A DNA stretch of 64,000 bases from Orientallactaga sibirica (taxonomy: Eukaryota; Chordata; Mammalia; Rodentia; Dipodidae). Position numbers and translations under genes: made by a program. Location: assembly GCA_036365145.1 (NCBI GenBank), contig JAEOAD010000035.1, forward strand, positions 1,610,001 through 1,674,000, given 5' to 3'. Below are positions 18,725-28,589 of the stretch, in pieces; position 1 is the first letter of the stretch, and each line of letters starts with the position of its first letter. The notes beneath the pieces are model-generated. The model made no database searches, was not told the DNA's origin, and was given only the letters and a program-made list of their open reading frames with translations.

Positions 18725-21700
18725 TGTAAAAACAGCAGAGGGCATCTGGTCTGGGCTGGTTTTGGGTGTATACATACTAAGTTAAACTCTGTCCTCTAAG
18801 TGAACCTTATTTACCCCTATCTCATGTCTAAACATAACTGGACATATATATATAATTAAAATCAAATGCATCATGGGAAGGAACATATGCCATAGAGAAA
18901 AGGTTATGCAACTCAAACCTGCCAACCACACCAGAGCACCACCCAAATGATGCCCCTAGCCGCTGTCCAGCTCCACTCGAACCCTTAAAACAGAACACCC
19001 CCAGCAATACTCAGCACCCTGCGTGCCCTCCACTTGAGTGGCCCGCTGTCCCTCTTGGCAGAGAACTTGAAACCTTTGCTGTCACCTTGAGGCTCCTAAG
19101 GTTTCTTGCTGCTTTACTCCGTGTGCGTCTTTCTTCAGTTCTTTGAATAACATGCCAAGAACCTGAGAACACCCAGAGCAAGACCACTGGTGACTCAGAA
19201 CCACAATCAAAGACTTTGAAGATTGAGGGAGAAGGACTGCTGTGGACTTTAGGCCAGCCTGGCCAACACAGTGTAAGGCTTGAATTTGCGAATAGAGGAT
19301 TTAGTGACAAACTATTTCTTGGGGCCCCTGAAATGTATTTAAAGCCTTATGAAAGAATAGTGAGAATGGTGAGATCCGAAGTCAAAGAAAAGAAGCTTCA
19401 AATGCCCAGTAAGGGAAGGTGGTGGTTATGGCTTCTTGGGGAGGGAGGTGGTCTTGTCATGAGAAGAATGGGTCTTGCATGGGACTTGTGGGAGCTGGGC
19501 ATCTGTGACTCAGAGAGCTGGGGCTCAGAAACACCTGCTAAGCCTCTGGCGTGGTGAGTTTGGATTGTTGCATCTCACCCAGAGCCACAGGTAGCATTCC
19601 TTGATAGCTTCACTCTGGGAAGTGGGTCTAACCATGGGGGAAACAGGGCCCTTTGGGGGGAGCCTGTCACATCTGCAGAGAAGGAGAAAGAAATCTAACT
19701 TGCAGTAAGTTTCAGGACAAACAGGGCTGCATGGCTACAATCTCTCTCCAAACAAACAATGCGTTGTTTCCAGCGTGACGTTAAAGCGAATGAATCCAGG
19801 TCAATGTCCACGTTAAATTCGCGAATTCTTAAGCCTCTTTAGCGATAAGACAGAGCTATGCCTTATCTATCTTACGCTATAAACCCAGCACCAATGCAGT
19901 CCTTGCAAGTAAACTCATAGGCAACCCATAAGTAGTTGACTGACTGACTTTCTAGGAAAACTCATCCCAAAGCAGAAAATAATAGCAACATCTTAACTAA
20001 GCAAAATCACTAAAAATCTCCAGCTGGCAAACCTCTCCCCCTCCCCTCTTTCAGGAGATTAATTGCAGCACTTAACATCCATAAAGCATTTCTGACATAT
20101 CCAAATGGCCAGAGGGGAATTCATACTGCAAATCCAATCCTTTATTATTAAAAAGTTGCCTTGTGGTCCCAGCTATCCCCAGGGAAGCAGTTAATGGGAG
20201 AGGAAGGGCAACTCACTTTCAATGTTTTTCTCAATGTCTTCATTTGGGAAAGAAAACCCAGATTTTTTTTTCCCCCAGTGGTTCATTCAGAGGTCTGGGC
20301 AAGGGTTCAAGCCCATTCCTGAGTTATCTAAACTGATTCATCCTCCCCCGGCTGAAGCCTACAACTGAGAGGTCTGCAGAAGCCTCTGGTCTGGCTGGGT
20401 TTAGCGCTGAGAGGTTTCTAATCTTTTCTGGTTGGTGTCCTTATCTTCTGGTTCTCCTCTGTCTCATCTCCTTTTCCAGGGGCTCCCCGCATAATCAGCA
20501 TCTCCTGCGGCTGCTGACAGACACAAGGAACAGATGAACCTAAAGGTTAATGGAAGGGGAACGGTATATCCAGCCTGGCCCAGAGACAGGAAAGGCAACA
20601 GGAAGTTGAGATGAGCAATATGCAAGCAGGGAGACCTAAAAACCCTTCAAAGAGCCTGGATACAAAGTCAGAAAAAAGCAAGCATTCACGAGGTGACCTG
20701 GTCATTCTTTCCTACTCTTTTCCCCACAAAAATGGTTATAACCTCAGTATATATATTATTCTTTTTTGAGGCAGGGTCTCTGGATTTTAAAAATGCTTTA
20801 TATTAAAATTTCGGAAAGAACTATTGGGTTCGCCTTGTTGATGAGAGCTAGTAGCTCATCCATCCCTTTGGCCTCCTTCCAGCATCTTTTATCACTTCAT
20901 ATACCTGAGTGCCCTTGATTGCCACCGTACTGTGACTCTTCATCCATTCCCAGGGCTGAGTATGAGACCCGTAGTGATCTGACTGGACTCTTTATTCTAA
21001 GCTTTAGAGACTATAGTGAAGTGAAAATGAAACAAAACAAAACCAAACATAAAGCTCTCTCAATAGCTCTGAGAAAGCCTCACAGTTCTGATTTCTGAGC
21101 TTTTGTGGTTAGCCTTTCTTGGTATGGCTCCAGTAGTTATATGCTCTGCTCTCTGCTCCTTTCAATAAATTCTCTTTTGCTTTTATGTTACCGTTAATTC
21201 CAGTTGCTTGTACCAAAGAGCTATAACAGCTGAGCGCTGAGCTTATTCTTATGCAGTATTCTTGTATGCAGGGGCTCATAATGTGGATGCTTGCTCAATT
21301 GTCAAAACAATGGGAAAGGTAAGTGGGGATAGAACTAGAGAATATCACTGTGGTTCAGAGTGCTAGCTTGCATAGATCTGTACCAGGACAAAGCTCTCAT
21401 GGGAGCAAGTGCAGTTCCCCAGAGCTACACACGTGCTGCTTCAGTTCTAGTTAGGCGATGGTGCTACACAGACTAGTTCTTACTGTGCCTCCTGTACTGA
21501 GTCTCGTCTCATGCAAAGGGGAAAATTGGTTTGCTCCAGAAAGAACAAGCCATTCAAAAAAATTTTATGAAGGCATAAAGTCCAGCCATAATGTGTATAG
21601 ATCACTAATTGCGTCAGAACCATGGTATTTCCCAGATCCTGGGAAATTAGTATGAAGAACATGAGGGTTAGTAGGAAACAAAGAAATGAGCATGTGGATC

Positions 21701-21762
21701 TGAAGGAAAAAATGCATAACATCAATTATGATATGTTTCTGGAAGTGAGTAGAAGTTTCTTC
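18725..21762. other. 3-kb repeat-poor block
   Basis: The longest unbroken repeat-free part of the first half. Open frames (19011-19310 minus, 19216-19557 plus, 21458-21655 plus) carry no recognised domain. The part at 19740-20230 keeps CpG-rich words and homeodomain-like motifs and is treated in the findings. An LTR-like poly(A) context (TTCAATAAATTCTCTTTTGC near 21160) stands alone. Confidence 0.5.
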
Positions 21763-21777
21763 AAAAATACATAGTTA

Positions 21778-22061
21778 GGGCTGGAGAGATGGCTTAGCGG
21801 TTAAGGCCTGCCTCCTAAGGCTAAGAACGCTGGTTCCAATCTCCAGTGGTTCCAATCTCCAGGTCCCACGTTTAGCCAGATGCAAAGTGACACAAGGGCG
21901 CAATGCCGCACTTGACCACAAGGGGGTGCACGCATCTGGATTTCGTTCACAGCAGATGAGAGACTGCTGGCGTGCCCATCTCTATCTGTCTCCCTCTCCC
22001 TTTCTCTCTGTCTCTCTCTGTCTGTCTCTCTCTGTGCCTCTCCCCCCCGCGCCAAAAAAAA
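21778..22061 (+). repeat. DIP-like SINE (type B), sense, 15-bp target duplication
   Basis: Complete sense copy. Two tandem TGGTTCCAATCTCCAG units at 21831-21862, then GTTTAGCCAGATGCAAAGTG body, CT-rich stretch and A13 tail. AAAAATACATAGTTA flanks it at 21763-21777 and 22062-22076. A good reference copy for type B. Confidence 0.95.
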
Positions 22062-22079
22062 AAAAATACATAGTTAACC

Positions 22080-22520
22080 TCCTGAACAGCCTTCAGGTGA
22101 TTCTTCACAGAGTCGTGGGTTGATTTTAATGATCACTGAATTCAAGGCATAATTTCCCATGTATAGAAAGAATACTACAGAAAATATCCTCTCTGTTTCG
22201 GAATGCAAACTGTCCCTCCAGAGGCAGCAGTTTATGGGGATGTTTCCCCTCTGGAATGAGATAAAGTCGGTTGAGTTAGTCACCTAGCACCCTAACAAAT
22301 GCCTCAGAGGGAAATAATGTTGATTTGGGCTCAGAGTTTCAGTGCATGGTCAACTGGTCCACTGGGGGCCTGTGAGAGGTAGCACATCTGTATGTAGCAG
22401 GACTGTCCACTTCGTGCCTGGGGAACACAACAAGAAGAGAGACTCTTCTCTTCAAGAGCATTCCTCTTTAACACAGAGCCTTTGGGGGTCATTTCAGGTC
22501 CAATCTATTACCTAGGTACT
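22080..22520. other. Unique sequence
   Basis: Nothing recognised; ordinary composition. Confidence 0.5.
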
Positions 22521-22524
22521 GTAC

Positions 22525-22865
22525 TATTTACTGTTCTCATTCCTATGACAGAACTCTCGAGAAAAGTAACCGGAAAGAGGAGAAGTTTGTTTTGGCTCAT
22601 GGTCTGAGGAGGTAGAGTCCTTCATGGTGAGGGAGGCATGGTGGCTGATGGCTGTGGCAGTTGTTTGTATGATAGCTGTTTACCCGCATCTCAGTAGAAC
22701 AGGAAGCTTGGAGAAGACCAGAAGAAAGGCCAGTGACCCACTGCAAACACACAAGCTGGTGGGGAACATTCCAGATAAGGACCTTGGCAAGTCTGAGCGT
22801 CATGGTAACCTGTGGAATCCTCAGGTTTGTGGGCCAGGTGGGACTTGATTAAGACTTTGAATGGT
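22525..22865 (-). mobile_element. Probable MaLR-type LTR, antisense, decayed
   Basis: TTCTCATTCCTATGACAGAA, GTTTGTTTTGGCTCATGGTC and AGGCCAGTGACCC follow the antisense order of rodent MaLR/MT LTRs. The TTTATTTTGGCTC-type segment is the complement of their poly(A) region. The distal edge is unclear. A 17-bp A run follows at 22921-22937. Confidence 0.45.
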
Positions 22866-23122
22866 GAACAGCACCAATGAAATAAGTAGGAACTTTTGAG
22901 GGTTGGTGAAGGTAATAAGTAAAAAAAAAAAAAAAAATTAGGTAGAAAAATCCACGTCACATGTAGAGACGAGTGGATGGATCAGGAGGGCAGAAAGTGT
23001 GTAGGGCAGGGGCGTTAGAAGGAAGACTGGGAAAAGTATGCAGCTTTTAGACGGTGGAGGACCTTGGAAATCTGGTTTGATTTTATCAGCTAGGATCTTG
23101 GATTTAAAAAGAACAGAGATGG

Positions 23123-23307
23123 GGCCTGAGAGGCGTCTTAGCAGTGAAGGCACTTGCCTGAAAAGCCCAATGAGCTGAATTTGATTCCACAGTACCCAGG
23201 TAAAGCCAGATGCACAGAATGGCCCATGCATCTGAGTTCATTTGCAGTGGCTGGAGGCCCTGCCACACACATCCATGCCCCACCCTTGCAAATACATAAA
23301 CTTTTTA
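23123..23307 (+). repeat. Old DIP-like SINE (type A), sense
   Basis: GGGCCTGAGAGGCGTCTTAG head and TTCATTTGCAGTGGCTGGAG body with divergent tail. Flanking AGAACAGAGAT / AGAACAGAGGT suggests the target duplication. Confidence 0.8.
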
Positions 23308-23628
23308 AAGTAGAACAGAGGTAGTGGGGTGAAATGATGCTTTGCTTAGCATGAGATACAGTTAAAACAACTTTAATAAAGACATTTGAGCACTGTTGAT
23401 GGGGAAGGCTTGGAGGGTAATATCAACTCTAGGTAAAAGTTTTTAATCACAGCTTAAGTTTTGTTTTTTTTTTTTCCAACCAAATCCTTGACATTAATTG
23501 GTTTCCTAGTGTATTTCATGTTTCTTTTCAAAGCAAAGGATGGGAATTTTCAGTTGCTTCAGGGTGATTCCAATGGGATAGGATGTAAGTCATCTGAGTT
23601 GTGTTTTGTTTTCATTGCGTGACCTCTT

Positions 23629-23805
23629 TTTTGTTTGTTTGTTTGTTTGTTTGTTTGTTTGTTTGTTTCAAGTAGGGTCTCACTCTAGCCCAAGTTGACC
23701 TGGAATTCACTATGTAGTCTCAGACTGGGCTTGAACTCATGGTGATCCTACTCCCTCTGTCTCCGAATGTTGCAATTAAAGGCGTGCGCCACCATATCTG
23801 GCAAC
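23629..23805 (-). repeat. B1-like SINE, antisense, (GTTT)n tail
   Basis: A (GTTT)9 tail (23631-23668) followed by GTAGGGTCTCACTCTAGCCC, CTGGAATTCACTATGTAGTC and GCAATTAAAGGCGTGCGCCA. Confidence 0.92.
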
Positions 23806-24517
23806 CTGGTTTCAGTAAGAGGCAGACCCAATATGCCATAAGAAGTGCCAAGCTAGCCCTACAGATGGCTGCCTGCCATTTCACAGAGATTCTCCTTGGC
23901 TCGTCTTCACATAGATATTCAGTAAAATTCCTAAGTCTTTTGGGGGGCTATTCTAGCTTTTTTATGTGTAGCTATCACAAATGTAGGCCAAGCATTCTTA
24001 CAAGACTCTATACCCTCAGTGAACACATACGAGGTCTTGTCTTGCACGAGATCTTCAGTCAGCCAAGAGTGATTTGGCACTAAGCCAGGAGTTCTGTTTT
24101 TGCCAGTGGGAAAGAGCCCTGTCTGGTGACAGGCGTCATTAACCATAGGTCAGGGCTTGCAGATACTCTGAGCTAAGGAGGAAGATGAGCAGGCTAGGCT
24201 TCCACTGAGTAAAGACCTTAGCCTTGCAGTGTGAGTAGTAGGTCTCAAGGAAGCCATCATACTCCCAAGGGTGTATATGCAGATGTCCCTGAAAAAACTG
24301 AATATTGAATGTATCCATCGAAGGTATAAAAATCTGTTCTAAGGTATAATGATCTATCTAAGGTATAAAGGTGTAAAGATCTCAGTTGCATATGTAGGGT
24401 GGGAGATAAGATCCTTAGGTCTGAGGAAGAGGAGGGGTCTTTATACTGGTCATTGAAATGAAATTGCTTTTGCTTTGCAAACCATTTCATAGTCTGAGGT
24501 ACTGGACTGCATCACAA
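23806..24517. other. Unique sequence with degenerate AAGGTATAA repeats
   Basis: Three imperfect units containing AAGGTATAA and a GATCT-like end lie at about 24320-24382. Otherwise nothing recognised. Confidence 0.5.
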
Positions 24518-24529
24518 AGAGAATGCTAG

Positions 24530-24765
24530 GGCTGGAGAGATGGCTTAGCGGTTAAGGTGTTTGCCTAAAAAGCCAAAGGATCCAGGTTAGACTCTCCAGG
24601 ACCCACGTAAGCCAGATGCACAAGGGGGCTCATGAGTCTGGAGTTCATTTGCAATGGCTAGAGGCCCTGGCGTGCCCATTCTCTCCCTCTCTCCCTCTCT
24701 CTCTCTGCCTCTTTCTCTCTCTCAAATAAATAAATAAATAAATAAATAAATAAAAATTTAAAAAG
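24530..24765 (+). repeat. DIP-like SINE (type A), sense, 12-bp target duplication
   Basis: GGCTGGAGAGATGGCTTAGC head, GCCAGATGCACAAGGGGGCT body, CT-rich stretch and AAATAAAT tail. AGAGAATGCTAG flanks it at 24518-24529 and 24766-24777. Short B-box form (type A1). Confidence 0.95.
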
Positions 24766-24777
24766 AGAGAATGCTAG

Positions 24778-24970
24778 CTGAGCTTGCACCATAAGTCTTT
24801 CTTCTTTGTGACTTCAGATGGCACCTGACCAGTGGCTTCGTGCTCTTGCCACCATGCCCTACCTGTCATGAAGACTATATCCCCTTGAACTGTAAGCCAA
24901 AATATACCCTTCCTCCCTTCGTTGCTTTTGTTAGGGATTTTTATCACACAAGAAAGGTAATTAAGAATTC
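24778..24970 (+). mobile_element. MaLR-type LTR, 3' part, sense
   Basis: GCCACCATGCCCTACCTGTC, GAACTGTAAGCCAAAATATA and GTTGCTTTTGTTAGGGATTT match the 3' half of rodent MT/MaLR LTRs, ending at a degenerate AGAAAGGTAATTAAG. The 5' part was not found beyond the SINE. Confidence 0.6.
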
Positions 24971-25095
24971 CCGCCATCACTGTCATCACTATGAGACATG
25001 GATTGAACATCTAGAATGTGAAAGAAACTCCTTCTCTCCTCTAAAATGCATCTGTATTCCATTCACAGAGGCCTTGCTTCAAAATAAGCACATAC

Positions 25096-25240
25096 TTTTT
25101 TTTTCGAGGTAGGGTCTCACTCTAGCTTAGGCTGACTTGGAATTTACTATGTAGTCTCAGGGTGGCCTTGAAATCATGGCGATCCTCCTACCTCTGCCAC
25201 CCAAGTGCTGGGATTAAAGGTGTGCGCCACCACACCTGGC
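25096..25240 (-). repeat. B1-like SINE, antisense
   Basis: TTTTCGAGGTAGGGTCTCAC to GTGCGCCACCACACCTGGC. Left flank TAAGCACATAC, right flank TAAACGTATAT. The next SINE begins about 12 bp later in a copy of the same target. Confidence 0.93.
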
Positions 25241-25252
25241 ATTAAACGTATA

Positions 25253-25527
25253 TATTTTTTTAAAGATTTTTTTTTTTTTGGAGAGAAACAGAGAGAGACA
25301 GACAGAGAGGGAGAGGGAGACAGATAGAGAATGGGCACGACAGCCGACTCTCAGCTGACTCTCAGCTGCTGCGAACAAAATCCAGATGTGTGCACCCCCT
25401 TGTGGCCAAGTGCGGCATTGCGCCCTTGCTTCACTTTGCATCTGGCTAAAGGTGGGACCTGGAGATTGGAACCCAGTCCTTAGGCTTAGCAGGCAGGCTC
25501 CTTAACCGCTAAGCCATCTCACCAGCC
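25253..25527 (-). repeat. DIP-like SINE (type B, single unit), antisense
   Basis: Single B-box unit at about 25459-25474. A partial doubling of CTCAGCTGACTCTCAGCTG (about 25350-25367) is seen in the body. Right flank TAAGCATATACTTTT matches the TAAGCACATACTTTT that precedes the neighbouring B1. Confidence 0.92.
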
Positions 25528-25717
25528 TATTAAGCATATACTTTTGAAATGAGTCCATCTGGATAACAGGAAGGGGAAAATACTCAAATCAAGATCAGCC
25601 CCATAGTGCGTTCACTGAAATATTACTTTTCAAATACTGAATGACTACTTTCAGTCATGTTAAAGGAAATCCAAAATGATGATTTTATGTGGTACAGTGT
25701 TGGATCATTTTGTGTCT

Positions 25718-26105
25718 TTTTTTTTTTTTTAATTTGACACCCATTGGCCTGTGTTCTCCCGACACTCACTTCCCACTCCTCCTCCTGCCAATCTGGTGCA
25801 CAACACCACACAACCAGAGAGGAGCAAGCTCTGCCAACGGGGCCCTGAGATCCAATCCAGCTGCTTTGGAAAGACTCTCCTGCCACATCTCCTCGCTGAC
25901 CTGATGGAACCCCGGTGATTGTGGAGATGTTACAAGATCAACTGCTGCTGTGCGTAGATGAACCCCGTCAAGAGATCACAGCCCCCAACCTGATGAAGGA
26001 ACCAGGAGCTGGGAAGACCACCTCATCACCACAGCGTTCCATGACGCCGGGGCAGTTATGAAACCAGTCCTGTTCTCTAGCCTCAAAACTGACCAAAACA
26101 AATAA
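25718..26105 (-). other. Possible processed retrocopy of unknown origin
   Basis: On the minus strand this ends in an A14 run (25718-25732). Its body is richer in G+C and CpG (for example CCCGGCGTCATGG and GTCAGCGAGG sense of the minus strand) than its surroundings. Minus-strand frames at 25623-25886 and 25968-26225 are open but match nothing I recognise. Clear target duplications were not found. It could also be an unknown SINE or LTR piece. Confidence 0.25.
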
Positions 26106-26209
26106 AAACAGAAAAAGAACTCTTGTCCATTCTGAGCACACTTCATGAGCATGAAAGGAGTATGAACAAATTAAATATTGTCCATGTAGGAAAAAAAAAA
26201 AAGAAATAG

Positions 26210-26650
26210 TAAAAGCTAGTAACATTTCATAGGGATGTATTTTAAATTCTGGGAAACTTTTAAGACAGCATTTTATAGGATGAATGTGGTATGAGAAATG
26301 TGGCCATGTAAAATGAGAAACTGCTTATTCTCATTGAGACACCTGATTAAATAATCATTAAACCTATGTGTGCTTGGTCAGAATTCAGATCACATTCTCT
26401 CATGCATCTGCCCTTTGGTCAACAGAAGCCAGGTGAGGGAGCAAGGCAGCCAACAGGAATGCACTTTGTCAACGGAAACACTGAGTTTGGAGAGTCTTGT
26501 CACGGTGCAAACCCATTTGCACCAGACACAGAATTCAAGCATTCAGGGTATGAATGGAAAAGCTTCTTTGGGGGAAGATTTTTCTGTATGTACAGGTATG
26601 TGTGGCTGCACATGCCTGTGTGTTTGTGTGCATGTGCCAGAGGGTTGACA
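26210..26650. other. Unique sequence
   Basis: No repeat recognised. Overlapping frames at 26366-26725 run into the AT repeat and are not credible. Confidence 0.5.
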
Positions 26651-26654
26651 TCTA

Positions 26655-26656
26655 AG

Positions 26657-26688
<32 letters not shown>

Positions 26689-26729
26689 ACATATATACAT
26701 ATATAATATATATATACATATATAATCTT
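26655..26729. repeat. (TA)n-rich microsatellite with CA/TATACA variants
   Basis: Alternating purine-pyrimidine TA units with inserted CACATACACA. It directly abuts the B4 SINE that follows. Confidence 0.92.
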
Positions 26730-26734
26730 GGTTT

Positions 26735-26941
26735 ATTTTTCTTTTTGAGACAGGGTCTCTCTTGGGCCTGGATCTCACCAATTCAGCTAGTCTAGCTAGT
26801 TAGAAAGTCCTGTCTCCTTAGCATTAGAATTACAGGCACACACCATCATGCCCAGCATTTCACATGGGTATTGGGGATTCAAATTCAGGACTTCATGCTC
26901 ACAACAGAAACACTTTACCTATTGAGATATCTCCCTAGCCC
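26735..26941 (-). repeat. B4 SINE, antisense
   Basis: TTTTTGAGACAGGGTCTCTC, TCACCAATTCAGCTAGTCTA, ATTACAGGCACACACCATCA and TTGAGATATCTCCCTAGCCC follow the complete antisense B4 order. Confidence 0.85.
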
Positions 26942-27183
26942 CTGAGGAGAGATTTTTTTTTTTTTACTTTGAAGAATATTCTGGAAGAGACTATCTGTAT
27001 TTCACTCAAAAGTGTGAGTCTATAAGTCAGAGCAAGGATTGGCTTTTTTTTTTTTTTGATGGGGAGGGGATGCTTATTATGAAGTCACTTTAAAATATAA
27101 ATCTGTAAAAATGGACTTTATAGCAATATTGACTTTATGAGGATATTCCCAGCAGAATTATATAAATTCACATTATGTTAACT

Positions 27184-27705
27184 GTGAATGGTTTGAATGT
27201 GAAATGCCCCCATAGAGTCATGTGTTTGAACACTTGGTACCCAGCTGTTGGTGCTGCTTTGGGAAATTGTGGAAGCTCTTGAAGGTGGAACCTCCTTTGA
27301 AGAAATGGGTCACGAGGGGCAAGCATGACCAGATGGTCTGATCTGTATACTTCTTTTTTTTAAAAAAAATTTTTTGTTTATTATTTATTTATTTGAGAGT
27401 GACGAACAGAGAAAGGGGTAGATTGATAGAGAATGGGTGTGCCAGGGCCTCTAGCCAGTGCAAACGAACTCCAGATGCATGCACCACCTTGTGCATCTGG
27501 CTTACGTGGGTCCTGGGGAATCGAGCCTCAAACTGGGGTCCTTAGGCTTCACAGGCAAGCGCTTAACCGCTAAGCCATCTCTCTAGGCTCTGATCTGTAC
27601 ACTTTTTGGTTTCCCCAGCTATGAGTAGTTTCTGCCCCATCCTCGTGCAGCTGTGAACTCCACATCTTCCCTGCTTGATTAACTTTGCCATCTCAAACTG
27701 AACAA
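27184..27705 (+). mobile_element. MaLR-type LTR, sense, split by a DIP SINE
   Basis: TGTGAATGGTTTGAATGTGA start, then CATGTGTTTGAACACTTGGT and GGAACCTCCTTTGAAGAAAT, as in rodent MT/ORR-type MaLR LTRs. The SINE at 27351-27588 interrupts it and the sequence continues to about 27705. The 3' part is diverged and the end uncertain. Confidence 0.7.
27351..27588 (-). repeat. DIP-like SINE (type A2), antisense, 14-bp target duplication
   Basis: TCTGATCTGTATAC at 27337-27350 and TCTGATCTGTACAC at 27589-27602 flank a complete antisense copy. The B-box region GAATCGAGCCTCAAACTGG is the longer A2 form. Confidence 0.95.
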
Positions 27706-27724
27706 CAACAACAAAAAAGATCCT

Positions 27725-28377
27725 TCCTGCATATAGTTGATATTGCTTGTCGGATATCTGTTCTTAGCCACAAGCAAGCTCATTCAGACAGCAGGATTGT
27801 CTGTAGGTCTTTGGGGGGGGGGTGGAGAGCTGGTTGTGTCAGAAGGCTGTAGGAAGGTGAAGATGAAGCTGTAATTCACAGAAGACTGGGTACACATTCT
27901 CCTGCTGAAGGCACCTTTCTCTCCTTGCTTCATCCCTCACCCCATACACTTTCCTCCAAAATAAAAATTCAGAGGACTTGAGGGAACAAAACTGCCCTGC
28001 TCATTGGGATCCCATCACCCATTTCCTGATTTCTTTGTTCAGACTGTTGCAGGCATGACCTCACTTTCAAACATGCCTGTCTATGTCACCACAAAAATGC
28101 TGTGTTTTCTAAGTATTCAATACTCAGCTCATATATGAAAAGATGATCTTATAAATTTTGTTTGTAATCTTTGTCTGAATACAGTCACTCTTCAGGCCCT
28201 GTTTTTTTTTTGTGTGTTTTATTTGCTCTCTTATTGGAGACATGTTCCTCCAAGACCTTTTCCTTTTCTCTTTCTCTGAACCTTGACTTTTTGAAGACAA
28301 CACGTCACTTTTCTTGTATAATGCCCCTCATTTTAGCCTTGTTGGCTTATTTGCTTGTTCTGAGATTTACCTCAGTG
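27725..28377. other. Unique sequence
   Basis: Nothing recognised. A 69-residue frame at 28171-28380 is hydrophobic but has no supporting context. Confidence 0.5.
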
Positions 28378-28388
28378 TGATCCAGTAT

Positions 28389-28575
28389 TTTTTTTTTTTA
28401 ATTTGAGAGAGACACACAGAGAGAGAGAATGGGCACACCAGTGGCCTTGCACATGTGCGACATTATGCACTTCAGTCACTTTTGTCTCTGGCTAAACATG
28501 GGACCTGGAGAATCGAACAGGTGTTCTTAGGCTTTGCAGGCAGGTGCCTTCACCGCTGAGCCATCTCTCCAACCC
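28389..28575 (-). repeat. DIP-like SINE (type B, short), antisense
   Basis: Single B-box block (CTGGAGAATCGAACAGG). Part of the body between CACCAGTGGCC and TTGCACATGTGCG is missing. Flanks TGATCCAGTAT / TGATCCAGCAT. Confidence 0.9.
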
Positions 28576-28589
28576 TGATCCAGCATGCT

